Shown in pieces: positions 24,452-32,950 of a DNA stretch of 38,869 nt. Positions within the stretch are counted from its first letter, which is position 1. The number at the start of each line of letters is the position of its first letter. A program made the translations under genes and the position numbers. The DNA is from Pseudomonas asplenii (GTDB taxonomy: Bacteria; Pseudomonadota; Gammaproteobacteria; Pseudomonadales; Pseudomonadaceae): positions 44,209 through 83,077 of the forward strand of contig NZ_JSYZ01000012.1 of NCBI RefSeq assembly GCF_001293465.1, written 5' to 3'. The notes under the pieces are model-generated. The model searched no databases. It was not told the origin of the DNA and saw nothing but the letters and a program-made list of their open reading frames with translations.

Positions 24452-25189
24452 CTATAGCGGGGTGAGGATGTTCATCACGGTATCCAGGGCGACCCGGGTA
24501 TCGTCGAGCTGCACCAGCGAGGCATGTCGCGCACCGAGGGCGTCGCGATTCTGGATGGCGGTGAGGATCGCCTTGTGCCGGGGTAGGCTGAGCCCTTGAA
24601 TATCGGGGCGGCGGTTGGTGATGCTGATGGATTCGCGCAGGGGCAACGACAGCATGTTGCACATGTAGGCGAGCAGATCGTTGCGGGTGGCGTCGGCGAT
24701 CGCCCGGTGGAAATCCAGGTCCGCCTGCAGCAGCTGCTCGTGGGTCTGCGCCTTCTCCATGGCCAGGTAGGCTTTTTCGATCACCGCGATGTCTTCGTCG
24801 GTGGCCGTGGTGGCGGCCATCGCGGCGATTTCCGGTTCCAGGATCCGGCGCACGCCGGCCAGGGTGTTGAAAAACTCGCTGTGGGGCGTCGACTGCATCA
24901 GCCAGGTCAGCACGTCGGGATCGAGCAGGTGCCACTTCGGGCGCGGGCGCACCACTGCACCGACCCGCGGCTTGGAGTACACCAGGCCCTTGGCGCTGAG
25001 CACCCGGGTGGCTTCGCGCAGCACCGAGCGACTGACCTGGTACTCCTCGCACAGCGTCGACTCCATGGGCAGGCGCTCTTCCGGCTTGAAGCGTCCGGAG
25101 ACAATCTGCATGCCCAGTTCCTGAACGATCCGGTTATGCATGCTCTTGCGCGGAGTGTTCTTGCGTGGCTTGGAGGGCTGCTGATCCAT
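24452..25189 (-). CDS. GntR/FadR-family (FCD) transcriptional regulator
   Basis: 245 residues. A winged helix-turn-helix (about 15-85: QELGMQIVSGRFKPEERLP, EEYQVSRSVLREATRVL) precedes an all-helical FCD domain with metal-binding histidines in DLDFHRAI, RHKAI and ARHASL. FadR-type members typically bind TNGTNNNACNA, and three such sites lie in the arabinose gene promoters of this window (27050-27060, 27125-27135, 34132-34142). It is transcribed in the same direction as the IlvD-type dehydratase upstream. I infer that it represses the arabinose genes until a sugar acid or keto-acid binds. Confidence 0.88.
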   Translation of the reverse strand: MDQQPSKPRKNTPRKSMHNRIVQELGMQIVSGRFKPEERLPMESTLCEEYQVSRSVLREATRVLSAKGLVYSKPRVGAVVRPRPKWHLLDPDVLTWLMQSTPHSEFFNTLAGVRRILEPEIAAMAATTATDEDIAVIEKAYLAMEKAQTHEQLLQADLDFHRAIADATRNDLLAYMCNMLSLPLRESISITNRRPDIQGLSLPRHKAILTAIQNRDALGARHASLVQLDDTRVALDTVMNILTPL

Positions 25190-25298
25190 GGACGGGACGG
25201 TGCTCTGGTGAAAAGGGTTGCATCATAACATCGCTCCCGGCTTCATCAGGTGCTCTCGCGTGCCTGAGCCGCCGGGTGACGACGCCATGGCCTGCCGG

Positions 25299-27035
25299 TC
25301 AGTGGGAATGCCGCGGGATCTCGGCGCCACGGCAACCTACCAGGAAGTCGAAGTCGCAGCCCTGGTCGGCTTGCAGCACATGGTCGATGTACAACTGGCG
25401 ATAGCCGCCCGCGATCGGTGGCTTCGGTGCCTGCAGGTCGGCCATGCGCGCCGCCAGTTCGGCGTCTGGAATGTCCAGGTGCAGGCGGCCATTGGCACAG
25501 TCGAGTTCGATCCAGTCGCCCTCCTGCACACAGGCCAGCGGGCCGCCGGCCGCCGCTTCCGGCGCGACGTGCAGCACCACCGTGCCGTAGGCCGTGCCAC
25601 TCATGCGTGCGTCGGAGATGCGCACCATGTCGGTGACACCCTGGGCCAGCAGCTTGGCCGGCAGCCCCATGTTGCCCACTTCCGCCATGCCGGGATAACC
25701 CTTGGGCCCACAGTTTTTCATCACCAGCACCGAGCTGGCGTCGACCTCCAGTTCCGGGTCGTTGATCCGCGCCTTGTACTGGTCGAAGTTCTCGAACACC
25801 ACCGCCCGACCGCGATGCTGCATCAGTTCGGGGGTCGCGGCCGAGGGCTTGAGCACGGCCCCCAGAGGAGCCAGGTTGCCACGCAGGACGCAGATGCCGC
25901 CGTCCGCCCGCAACGGGTTGGAGAGCGGCCGAATCACTTCGTCCTTACCGTAGATCGGTGCGTCCCGGGTGTTCTCGCCGATCGACCTGCCATTCACGGT
26001 GAGGGCGTCGGGGTGGGGAATCAGGTTGGCTTCGCCGAGGCGGCGCAATACCGCCGGCAGGCCACCGGCATAGTAGAACTCTTCCATCAGGAAGCGCCCG
26101 GACGGTTGCAGGTCGACGATGGTCGGCATGCCGCGGCCGATGCGGGTCCAGTCGTCCAGATCGAGTTCGACGCCGATGCGCCCGGCGATCGCCTTCAGGT
26201 GAATCACCGCATTGGTCGAGCCGCCGATGGCGGCGTTGACGCGGATGGCGTTTTCGAAAGCCTGCCGGGTGAGGATCTTCGACAGTTTCAAGCCTTCCCG
26301 GACCATCTCCACCGCCCGCATGCCGGACATGTGCGCCAGCACGTAGCGCCGCGCGTCAACCGCCGGAATCGCCGCGTTGTGGGGCAGGGATGTGCCCAGG
26401 GCCTCGGCCATGCAGGCCATCGTCGAGGCGGTGCCCATGGTGTTGCAGGTGCCGGCCGAACGCGACATGCCGCCCTCGGCCGCGAGGAAGTCGTCGAGGC
26501 TGATGGTGCCCGCCTTGACCTGTTCGCTGAGCTGCCAGACCACCGTGCCCGAGCCGATGTCCTGGCCCTTGTGCTTGCCGTTGAGCATCGGCCCGCCAGT
26601 GACGACGATGGCCGGCACGTCGCAACTGGCGGCGCCCATCAGCAGCGCCGGGGTGGTCTTGTCGCAACCGGTGAGCAGCACCACGCCGTCGATCGGGTTG
26701 CCGCGAATGGCTTCCTCGACGTCCATGCTGGCCAGGTTGCGGGTGAGCATGGCGGTCGGACGCAGGTTCGATTCACCGTTGGAGAACACCGGGAACTCCA
26801 CGGGAAACCCGCCGGCCTCGATCACCCCGCGTTTGACATGCTCGGCGATCTGGCGGAAGTGCGCGTTGCACGGGGTCAGCTCCGACCAGGTGTTGCAGAT
26901 GCCGATGATGGGCTTGCCATGGAACTGATGGTCGGCGATGCCCTGGTTCTTCATCCAGCTGCGGTACATGAAGCCGTTCTTGTCGGCGGTACCGAACCAG
27001 TGGGCGGAACGCAGGTCGAGTTTTTTATCAGACAT
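25299..27035 (-). CDS. L-arabonate dehydratase (IlvD/Edd family)
   Basis: 578 residues, the length of L-arabonate and related pentonate dehydratases, shorter than IlvD or Edd proper (about 610). The iron-sulfur cluster cysteines are Cys56 (LTPCN), Cys124 (TGCDKTTPA) and Cys197 (GTCNTMGTAS). The N-terminal RSAHWFGTADKNGF is characteristic of the sugar-acid subgroup. It would convert L-arabonate to L-2-keto-3-deoxyarabonate, the substrate of the AraD1-like enzyme encoded divergently. The two genes share a 191-base promoter region with two FadR-type sites. Activity on D-xylonate or galactonate is possible, since subgroup members are promiscuous. Confidence 0.88.
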   Translation of the reverse strand: MSDKKLDLRSAHWFGTADKNGFMYRSWMKNQGIADHQFHGKPIIGICNTWSELTPCNAHFRQIAEHVKRGVIEAGGFPVEFPVFSNGESNLRPTAMLTRNLASMDVEEAIRGNPIDGVVLLTGCDKTTPALLMGAASCDVPAIVVTGGPMLNGKHKGQDIGSGTVVWQLSEQVKAGTISLDDFLAAEGGMSRSAGTCNTMGTASTMACMAEALGTSLPHNAAIPAVDARRYVLAHMSGMRAVEMVREGLKLSKILTRQAFENAIRVNAAIGGSTNAVIHLKAIAGRIGVELDLDDWTRIGRGMPTIVDLQPSGRFLMEEFYYAGGLPAVLRRLGEANLIPHPDALTVNGRSIGENTRDAPIYGKDEVIRPLSNPLRADGGICVLRGNLAPLGAVLKPSAATPELMQHRGRAVVFENFDQYKARINDPELEVDASSVLVMKNCGPKGYPGMAEVGNMGLPAKLLAQGVTDMVRISDARMSGTAYGTVVLHVAPEAAAGGPLACVQEGDWIELDCANGRLHLDIPDAELAARMADLQAPKPPIAGGYRQLYIDHVLQADQGCDFDFLVGCRGAEIPRHSH

Positions 27036-27049
27036 GGTCAGCTCTCTTA

Positions 27050-27060
27050 TCGTAAGACTA
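27050..27060. promoter_or_regulatory. FadR-type operator before the arabonate dehydratase
   Basis: TCGTAAGACTA fits the GntR/FadR consensus TNGTNNNACNA. It lies 15 bases upstream of the dehydratase start codon on the minus strand and partly overlaps a TATAGT that could be its -10 box, a position suited to repression. Confidence 0.55.
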
Positions 27061-27112
27061 TATTGTGCTTCCTGCGGGCTAAAATAAGCTCAAAATCTCA
27101 TGTTTGGAAGTG

Positions 27113-27141
27113 TTGTTGAGTAAATAGTAATACTATATAGT
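27113..27141 (+). promoter_or_regulatory. promoter with embedded FadR-type operator for the AraD1-like gene
   Basis: TTGTTG (27113-27118) and TATAGT (27136-27141) are 17 bases apart. The spacer contains the perfect 13-base palindrome ATAGTAATACTAT (27124-27136), whose core TAGTAATACTA matches TNGTNNNACNA. A repressor bound here would cover the promoter. The sequence match is direct; binding by the GntR protein encoded at 24452-25189 is inferred. Confidence 0.6.
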
Positions 27142-27226
27142 CGGTTTCAACTGAGGTAGGGCGTTGCGCTCTGGCGCCGTTGCCCGCGTTACCACTCGTG
27201 CTTGGCAGGCAATCAGGAGAAGCTTC

Positions 27227-28219
27227 ATGCGTTTGGTCCAGTTCGAATTGAGCAACGGCGAGCGTCGGGTGGGAGTGGTCGAGGAGGGCCAGGTACGCGA
27301 GGTGCGTCTGGCGCGCACGGTGCGCGAGCTGGCACTGGCCGCCATCGAGGCGGGCGTCGATCTGCGGTGTCAGGTGGAGAGCCTCGGCCTGGGTGCCGGC
27401 CACGACTACGCCACGTTGCTGGCCGAGCTGAGAGTGCTGCCGCCGCTGGATCACCCGGACCCGGCCCACATGCTGGTCAGCGGCACCGGCCTGACCCATC
27501 TGGGCAGTGCGGCGGCGCGGGACAAGATGCACCAGCAGGCCGGTGACGACAGCGCGATGACCGACAGCCTGCGGATCTTCAAATGGGGTGTGGAGGGCGG
27601 CAAACCCGCCTCCGGTCAGGCCGGCGTGCAACCGGAGTGGTTCTACAAGGGCGACGGCAGCATCGTCGTGCGCCCGGGCCAGCCCTTTGCGTTGCCACCC
27701 TTTGCCGAAGACGCCGGTGAAGAGCCGGAAATCGGCGGCCTGTATGTCATCGGCCACGATGGCAAGCCTTATCGCCTGGGCTTCGCCGTGGGCAACGAAT
27801 TCTCCGACCATGTGATGGAGCGCAAGAACTACCTGTACCTGGCCCACTCCAAGTTGCGCAATTGCAGCTATGGTCCAGAGCTGCGGGTGGGCGAGCTGCC
27901 CCGGCACCTGGTGGGCAGCAGCCGCATTTTGCGCAATGGCGAGGTCGTGTGGCAGAGCGAGTTCCTCAGTGGCGAAGCCAACATGTGCCACAGCCTGGAA
28001 AATCTCGAGTACCACCACTTCAAGTACAGCCAGTTCCTGCGTCCGGGTGACGTGCACATTCACTTCTTCGGCACCGCGACCCTGTCGTTCGCCGACGGTG
28101 TACGTACGCAGCCGGGCGATGTGTTCGAGATCAGTCAGGCGGAGTTCGGTGCGCCGTTGATCAATGGTGTGGGCGTCGTCGACGCGGTGCTGGTGCCCGG
28201 AGCCATAGGGATGCTTTAG
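27227..28219 (+). CDS. AraD1-like fumarylacetoacetate hydrolase family protein (2-keto-3-deoxy-L-arabonate dehydratase)
   Basis: 330 residues. The N-terminal MRLVQFELSNGERRVGVVEE and the FAH fold motifs (LVSGTGLTHLGSAA, FAVGNEFSDHVMERKNYLYL, FLRPGDVHIHFFGTATLSF) match the AraD1 group. In oxidative pentose pathways it dehydrates 2-keto-3-deoxy-L-arabonate to alpha-ketoglutarate semialdehyde. The ATG at 27227 lies after TCAGGAGAAG. It is divergent from the arabonate dehydratase and heads an operon running through araFGH. Some bacteria use a DapA-type enzyme for this step; none is seen here. Confidence 0.82.
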   Translation: MRLVQFELSNGERRVGVVEEGQVREVRLARTVRELALAAIEAGVDLRCQVESLGLGAGHDYATLLAELRVLPPLDHPDPAHMLVSGTGLTHLGSAAARDKMHQQAGDDSAMTDSLRIFKWGVEGGKPASGQAGVQPEWFYKGDGSIVVRPGQPFALPPFAEDAGEEPEIGGLYVIGHDGKPYRLGFAVGNEFSDHVMERKNYLYLAHSKLRNCSYGPELRVGELPRHLVGSSRILRNGEVVWQSEFLSGEANMCHSLENLEYHHFKYSQFLRPGDVHIHFFGTATLSFADGVRTQPGDVFEISQAEFGAPLINGVGVVDAVLVPGAIGML

Positions 28220-28227
28220 GGAAAGCG

Positions 28228-28262
28228 ACACAAGCCCGGCTCCTACAGGGATCGTGTTGCGC
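28228..28262. repeat. possible REP element remnant
   Basis: ACAAGCCCGGCTCCTACAGG, read on the other strand, has the CCTGTAGGAGCCGGGCTTGT form common to Pseudomonas intergenic REP sequences. Only one copy is visible in the window, so this rests on recall of the family. Confidence 0.4.
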
Positions 28263-28329
28263 CAATGCCCTTGTGCCAGGGCCCACAACCTCATCGGCGT
28301 CTGAAAACAAAAGCAAGCCAGGAGGCCTC

Positions 28330-29205
28330 ATGTCGTGGACCGCTGTGACTGAACACCGTGCGCAACTGGGCGAAGGCCCGTTCTGGGACGCGCCCGGTCA
28401 GGCCCTGTATTGGGTCGATATCGCCGGCCGGCAGGCGCTGCGCCTGAGCGGTGCCGGCCTGCAGGCCTGGCAGTTGCCGGAGCCGGTGTCGGCCTTTATT
28501 CCCTGTGAGAGCGGCGATGCTCTGGTGACCCTGAGCAGTGGCGTGTATCGATTGGATCTCGCCAGTGCGCCACAGGCGCCGCGCCTGACGCTGCTGTGTA
28601 TCGCCGATCCGCAACCGGGCAACCGCGCCAACGAGGCCCGCTGCGATGCCCAGGGTCGACTCTGGCTGGGCACCATGCAGAACAATATCGGCGAGCGGGG
28701 CGAGGATCTTCCCGTACGGCATCGCCGCGGTGGTCTGTTCCGGATCGATGCCGATGCACGTGCGACGCCTCTGTTACGCGGCCTGGGGATCCCCAATACC
28801 TTGCTGTGGAGCGAGGACGGCACCCAGCTGTATTTTGGCGACAGCCTGGACGGCACGTTGTATCGCTATCCGGTTGCCAGCAACGGCCAGCTCGGGCCGG
28901 CGCAGGAGTGGTTCGGGCCACATCCGCGTGGCGTACCGGACGGCTCGGCGATGGACGCCGAAGGCTATTGCTGGAACGCCCGTTGGGACGGCGGTTGCCT
29001 GCTCAGGCTGGCCCCCGATGGCGAAGTCGACCGGCTGATCGAATTGCCCGTCAGCCGGCCCACCAGCTGCGTATTCGGTGGCCCGGACCTGCGCACCTTG
29101 TACATCACCAGCGCCGCCAGCCCGTTCGAGCACCCCCTGGATGGTGCGGTGCTGGCCATCGAGCTGGACATCCCGGGGACACGCTGTCATCGATTCGCTG
29201 GATAG
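28330..29205 (+). CDS. SMP-30/gluconolactonase family lactonase (probable L-arabinolactonase)
   Basis: 291 residues of the six-bladed SMP-30 beta-propeller. LGEGPFWD contains the metal-binding Glu15; NRANEARCDAQGRLWLGTM and PDGSAMDAEGYCWNARWDGG are the other ligand blades. It opens sugar 1,4- or 1,5-lactones; in this set the substrate is likely L-arabinolactone, and possibly D-galactonolactone. The ATG at 28330 follows CAGGAGG; the extended in-frame start at 28273 has no such site. There is no signal peptide, so it acts in the cytoplasm after the sugar dehydrogenase encoded at 34304. Confidence 0.87.
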   Translation: MSWTAVTEHRAQLGEGPFWDAPGQALYWVDIAGRQALRLSGAGLQAWQLPEPVSAFIPCESGDALVTLSSGVYRLDLASAPQAPRLTLLCIADPQPGNRANEARCDAQGRLWLGTMQNNIGERGEDLPVRHRRGGLFRIDADARATPLLRGLGIPNTLLWSEDGTQLYFGDSLDGTLYRYPVASNGQLGPAQEWFGPHPRGVPDGSAMDAEGYCWNARWDGGCLLRLAPDGEVDRLIELPVSRPTSCVFGGPDLRTLYITSAASPFEHPLDGAVLAIELDIPGTRCHRFAG

Positions 29206-29279
29206 CTTTACCCGCATCAGGTTGCACCGCTTCACAACTCGTTCTCATGAAAGACACAACAAAAACAAGGAGTCACCTC

Positions 29280-30284
29280 ATGAATCGTCATCGCGGTATC
29301 CGTTCCCTGTGCTGTGCCGCCCTGGCGGTATCGGCGTTCGGCCTGGGCAGTCTGTTGCAGGCTGCCGAACCGGTGAAGATCGGCTTTCTGGTCAAGCAGG
29401 CGGAGGAGCCCTGGTTCCAGACCGAATGGGCTTTCGCCGAAAAGGCCAGCAAGGACAAGGGCTTTACCCTGATCAAGATCGCCGTGCCGGACGGCGAGAA
29501 AACCCTCTCGGCCATCGACAGCCTCGCCGCCAACGGTGCCAAGGGCTTCGTGATCTGCCCGCCGGACGTGTCCCTGGGCCCGGCGATCGTGGCGAAGGCC
29601 AAGGCCAACGACCTGAAAGTGATCGCCGTGGATGACCGCTTCGTCGACGCCAGCGGCAAGTTCATGGAAGACGTCCCCTACCTGGGCATGGCCGCGTACG
29701 AAGTGGGCCAGAAACAGGGCGCCGCGATGGCCGCCGAAGCGAAGAAGCGCGGTTGGGACTGGAAGGACACCTACGCGGTGATCAATACCTACAACGAGCT
29801 CGACACCGGCAAGAAGCGCACCGACGGTTCGGTCAAATCCCTGGAGGCCGCCGGCCTGCCGAAAGACCACATCCTGTTTACGCCGCTCAAGACCCTCGAC
29901 GTGCCGGGCAGCATGGATTCCACCAGCTCGGCACTGGTGAAACTGCCGGCTTCGGCGAAAAACCTGATCATCGGCGGCATGAACGACAACACCGTGCTGG
30001 GTGGCGTGCGTGCCACCGAGAGCGCGGGTTTTGCCGCCGCCAATGTCATTGGTGTCGGGATCAATGGCACCGACGCCATCGGCGAACTGAAGAAACCCAG
30101 CAGCGGCTTTTTCGGCTCGATGCTGCCCAGCCCGCACCTGGAGGGCTACAACACCGCGAGCATGATGTTCGAATGGGTCACCACCGGCAAGGAACCACCG
30201 AAGTACACCGCGATGGATGAGGTGACGCTGATCACACGCGACAACTTCAAGCAGGAACTGGAAAAGATCGGCCTGTGGAAGTGA
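29280..30284 (+). CDS. araF: L-arabinose periplasmic binding protein
   Basis: 334 residues with a signal peptide (positive MNRHRGIR, then a hydrophobic stretch, cleavage near LLQA/AEP at 28). The mature part starts VKIGFLVKQAEEPWFQTEW, which is typical of AraF, and contains VIAVDDRFVDASGKF and IGGMNDNTVLGG for sugar and hinge contacts. It captures L-arabinose and delivers it to AraGH; E. coli AraF also binds D-galactose. ATG 29280 follows AAGGAG. The open frame continues far upstream without a stop, but that part is antisense-like shadow of the lactonase gene. Confidence 0.92.
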   Translation: MNRHRGIRSLCCAALAVSAFGLGSLLQAAEPVKIGFLVKQAEEPWFQTEWAFAEKASKDKGFTLIKIAVPDGEKTLSAIDSLAANGAKGFVICPPDVSLGPAIVAKAKANDLKVIAVDDRFVDASGKFMEDVPYLGMAAYEVGQKQGAAMAAEAKKRGWDWKDTYAVINTYNELDTGKKRTDGSVKSLEAAGLPKDHILFTPLKTLDVPGSMDSTSSALVKLPASAKNLIIGGMNDNTVLGGVRATESAGFAAANVIGVGINGTDAIGELKKPSSGFFGSMLPSPHLEGYNTASMMFEWVTTGKEPPKYTAMDEVTLITRDNFKQELEKIGLWK

Positions 30285-30345
30285 CGGTCGGTTTTGCTCG
30301 GCGGCCTTGGCGACGGGGCCGCCTGGTCGGGGTGACGAGGTGGTT

Positions 30346-31890
30346 ATGCATGCGCAATTGAACAGACAGCAGCACAGTGTTGGCGCCAGTTTGTGTTTCA
30401 ACGGGATCGGCAAGACCTTCCCCGGGGTCAAGGCGCTGGACGGTATCAGTTTCACTGCCCACCCGGGGCAGGTCCATGCCCTGATGGGGGAGAACGGCGC
30501 CGGCAAGTCGACCTTGCTCAAGGTTCTCGGCGGTGCCTACAGCCCCAGCAGCGGCCATCTGCAGATCGGCGGGCAGACGATGGCCTTCAAGTGCGCCGCC
30601 GACAGCATCGCCTGTGGCGTGGCCGTCATCCACCAGGAGTTGCACCTGGTGCCGGAAATGACCGTGGCGGAGAACCTGTTCCTCGGGCATTTGCCGAGCC
30701 GTTTCGGGGTGATCAACCGCAGCGCTTTGCGCCAGCATGCGCTGGACTGTCTCAAGGGCCTGGCCGACGAGATCGACCCGCAGCAGAAGGTGGGCCGCCT
30801 GTCCCTGGGCCAGCGGCAGTTGGTGGAGATCGCCAAGGCCTTGTCCCGTGGCGCCCATGTGATTGCCTTCGACGAACCCACCAGCAGCCTGTCGGCCCGG
30901 GAGATCGAACGCCTGATGGCGATCATCGGACGCCTGCGGGACGAGGGCAAGGTGGTGCTCTACGTGTCCCATCGCATGGAGGAAGTGTTCCGTATCTGCG
31001 ATGCGGTGACCGTATTCAAGGACGGGCGCTACGTGCGTACCTTCGAGGACATGAGCACGCTGACCCACGATCAGCTGGTCACCTGCATGGTCGGTCGCGA
31101 CATTCAGGACATCTACGATTACCGCCCTCGTCCACGCGGCGCGGTGGCGCTCAAGGTCGATGGCCTGCTGGGGCCGGGGTTGCGCGAGCCGGTGAGTTTC
31201 GAGGCGCACAAGGGCGAGATTCTTGGCCTGTTCGGCCTGGTCGGGGCGGGCCGTACCGAGCTGTTGCGCCTGCTGGGTGGCCTTGAGCGGATGACCGCCG
31301 GCAGCCTGCAACTGTGCGATGAGGCTCTGCAGTTGCGCTCGCCGCGCGACGCCATTGCCGCCGGTGTCCTGCTGTGCCCCGAGGACCGCAAGAAGGAGGG
31401 CATCATGCCGCTCTCCAGTGTTGCCGAGAACATCAACATCAGCGCCCGCCGCGCCCATTCCACCTTTGGCTGGCTGTTGCGTGACGGTTGGGAGAAGGGC
31501 AACGCCGACAAGCAGATCAAGGCGCTGAAAGTGAAAACGCCCAATCCGGCGCAGAAAATCCTGTATCTGTCCGGGGGCAATCAGCAGAAGGCCATTCTGG
31601 GGCGCTGGCTGTCGATGCCGATGAAAGTCCTGCTGCTCGACGAGCCGACGCGCGGCATCGATGTCGGCGCGAAGGCCGAGATCTACCAGATCATCCATGA
31701 CCTGGCGGCCAGCGGGATTGCGGTCATCGTCGTGTCCAGCGACCTGATGGAAGTGATGGGCATTTCCGACCGCATCCTGGTGCTGTGCGAAGGCGCGATG
31801 CGGGGCGAAAAGAGCCGTGAACAGGCCAATGAATCCAACCTGCTGCAACTGGCCTTGCCGCGCCAACGCGCCGATGGCCTGGAGAACTGA
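30346..31890 (+). CDS. araG: L-arabinose ABC transporter ATPase
   Basis: 514 residues with two fused ATPase domains, as in AraG (504 in E. coli). The first has Walker A GENGAGKST (48-56) and signature LSLGQ (152-156). The second has the degenerate Walker A GLVGAGRTE usual for sugar transporters, and LSGGNQQKAILGRWL with LLLDEPTRGIDVG. It powers import through AraH. The ATG at 30346 was chosen because it matches the family start and has GAGG upstream; the frame is open back to 30307. It lies 61 bases after araF and 9 before araH. Confidence 0.93.
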   Translation: MHAQLNRQQHSVGASLCFNGIGKTFPGVKALDGISFTAHPGQVHALMGENGAGKSTLLKVLGGAYSPSSGHLQIGGQTMAFKCAADSIACGVAVIHQELHLVPEMTVAENLFLGHLPSRFGVINRSALRQHALDCLKGLADEIDPQQKVGRLSLGQRQLVEIAKALSRGAHVIAFDEPTSSLSAREIERLMAIIGRLRDEGKVVLYVSHRMEEVFRICDAVTVFKDGRYVRTFEDMSTLTHDQLVTCMVGRDIQDIYDYRPRPRGAVALKVDGLLGPGLREPVSFEAHKGEILGLFGLVGAGRTELLRLLGGLERMTAGSLQLCDEALQLRSPRDAIAAGVLLCPEDRKKEGIMPLSSVAENINISARRAHSTFGWLLRDGWEKGNADKQIKALKVKTPNPAQKILYLSGGNQQKAILGRWLSMPMKVLLLDEPTRGIDVGAKAEIYQIIHDLAASGIAVIVVSSDLMEVMGISDRILVLCEGAMRGEKSREQANESNLLQLALPRQRADGLEN

Positions 31891-31899
31891 GAGGTGACC

Positions 31900-32868
31900 A
31901 TGACAAGCCAAAACAATACATTGCCAGTCGCGCGCAAACCCCTGGACCTGCGCAGCCTGCTGGACAATTGGGCGATGCTGCTGGCCGCGCTGGGGATTTT
32001 CGTCCTCTGCACCCTGCTGATCGACAACTTCCTGTCGCCGCTGAACATGCGGGGCCTGGGCCTGGCGATTTCCACCACCGGCATCGCCGCGTGCACCATG
32101 TTGTATTGCCTGGCGTCCGGGCATTTCGACCTGTCGGTGGGCTCGGTGATCGCCTGTGCCGGGGTGGTGGCCGCCGTGGTGATGCGTGACACCGACAGCG
32201 TGTTTCTCGGTATCGCCGCAGCGCTGCTGATGGGGCTGCTGGTCGGGCTGATCAATGGGATCGTGATTGCCAAGCTGCGGGTCAACGCCCTGATCACCAC
32301 GCTGGCGACCATGCAGATCGTGCGGGGCCTGGCCTATATCTTTGCCAACGGCAAGGCGGTGGGCGTGTCCCAGGACTCGTTTTTCGTCTACGGCAATGGC
32401 CAGTTGTTCGGTGTGCCGGTGCCGATCCTGATCACCATCGCCTGCTTCCTGTTCTTTGGCTGGTTGCTCAACTACACCACCTACGGGCGCAATACCATGG
32501 CCATTGGTGGTAACCAGGAGGCGGCGTTGCTGGCCGGGGTCAATGTCGATCGGACCAAGATCGTCATCTTTGCCGTGCACGGAGTCGTGGGTGCCCTGGC
32601 CGGGGTGATCCTGGCATCGCGCATGACCTCGGGCCAGCCGATGATCGGCCAGGGCTTCGAGCTGACGGTGATTTCCGCCTGCGTGCTGGGCGGGGTGTCG
32701 TTGAGCGGTGGGGTGGGCATGATTCGGCACGTGATTGCCGGGGTGCTGATTCTGGCGATCATCGAGAACGCGATGAACCTGAAGAACATCGACACGTTCT
32801 ACCAGTACGTGATTCGCGGTTCCATCCTGCTGCTGGCGGTGGTGATCGATCGCCTGAAGCAGCGCTGA
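31900..32868 (+). CDS. araH: L-arabinose ABC transporter permease
   Basis: 322 residues with eight or more hydrophobic segments. The permease motifs ASGHFDLSVGSVIAC, INALITTLATMQIVRGL (here VNALITTLATMQIVRG) and GGVSLSGGVGMIRHVIAG are those of the AraH/RbsC family. It forms the sugar channel with AraG on the cytoplasmic side. GAGGTG precedes ATG 31900, 9 bases after araG. It is the last gene of the operon; a strong hairpin follows. Confidence 0.93.
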   Translation: MTSQNNTLPVARKPLDLRSLLDNWAMLLAALGIFVLCTLLIDNFLSPLNMRGLGLAISTTGIAACTMLYCLASGHFDLSVGSVIACAGVVAAVVMRDTDSVFLGIAAALLMGLLVGLINGIVIAKLRVNALITTLATMQIVRGLAYIFANGKAVGVSQDSFFVYGNGQLFGVPVPILITIACFLFFGWLLNYTTYGRNTMAIGGNQEAALLAGVNVDRTKIVIFAVHGVVGALAGVILASRMTSGQPMIGQGFELTVISACVLGGVSLSGGVGMIRHVIAGVLILAIIENAMNLKNIDTFYQYVIRGSILLLAVVIDRLKQR

Positions 32869-32898
32869 TCTTTCGGCGCAAGCTATCGCCGTACCTCC

Positions 32899-32949
32899 AA
32901 CCTGCTGGAGCTGCAGAGCCTCGACAAGGCCCGGCAGCTCCAGCAGGTT
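32899..32949. terminator. convergent terminator between araH and galM
   Basis: A perfect 16-base inverted repeat, AACCTGCTGGAGCTGC (32899-32914) and its complement (32934-32949), encloses a 19-base loop and is followed by TTTC on the plus strand. It sits between convergent genes and abuts the galM stop codon, so it could serve both. Confidence 0.7.
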
Positions 32950-32950
32950 T

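Noticed and set aside
30247..32730. Minus-strand open frame of about 827 codons
   Set aside because: It runs opposite araG and araH, which are certain. The translation is low-complexity His/Gln-rich with no family motif.
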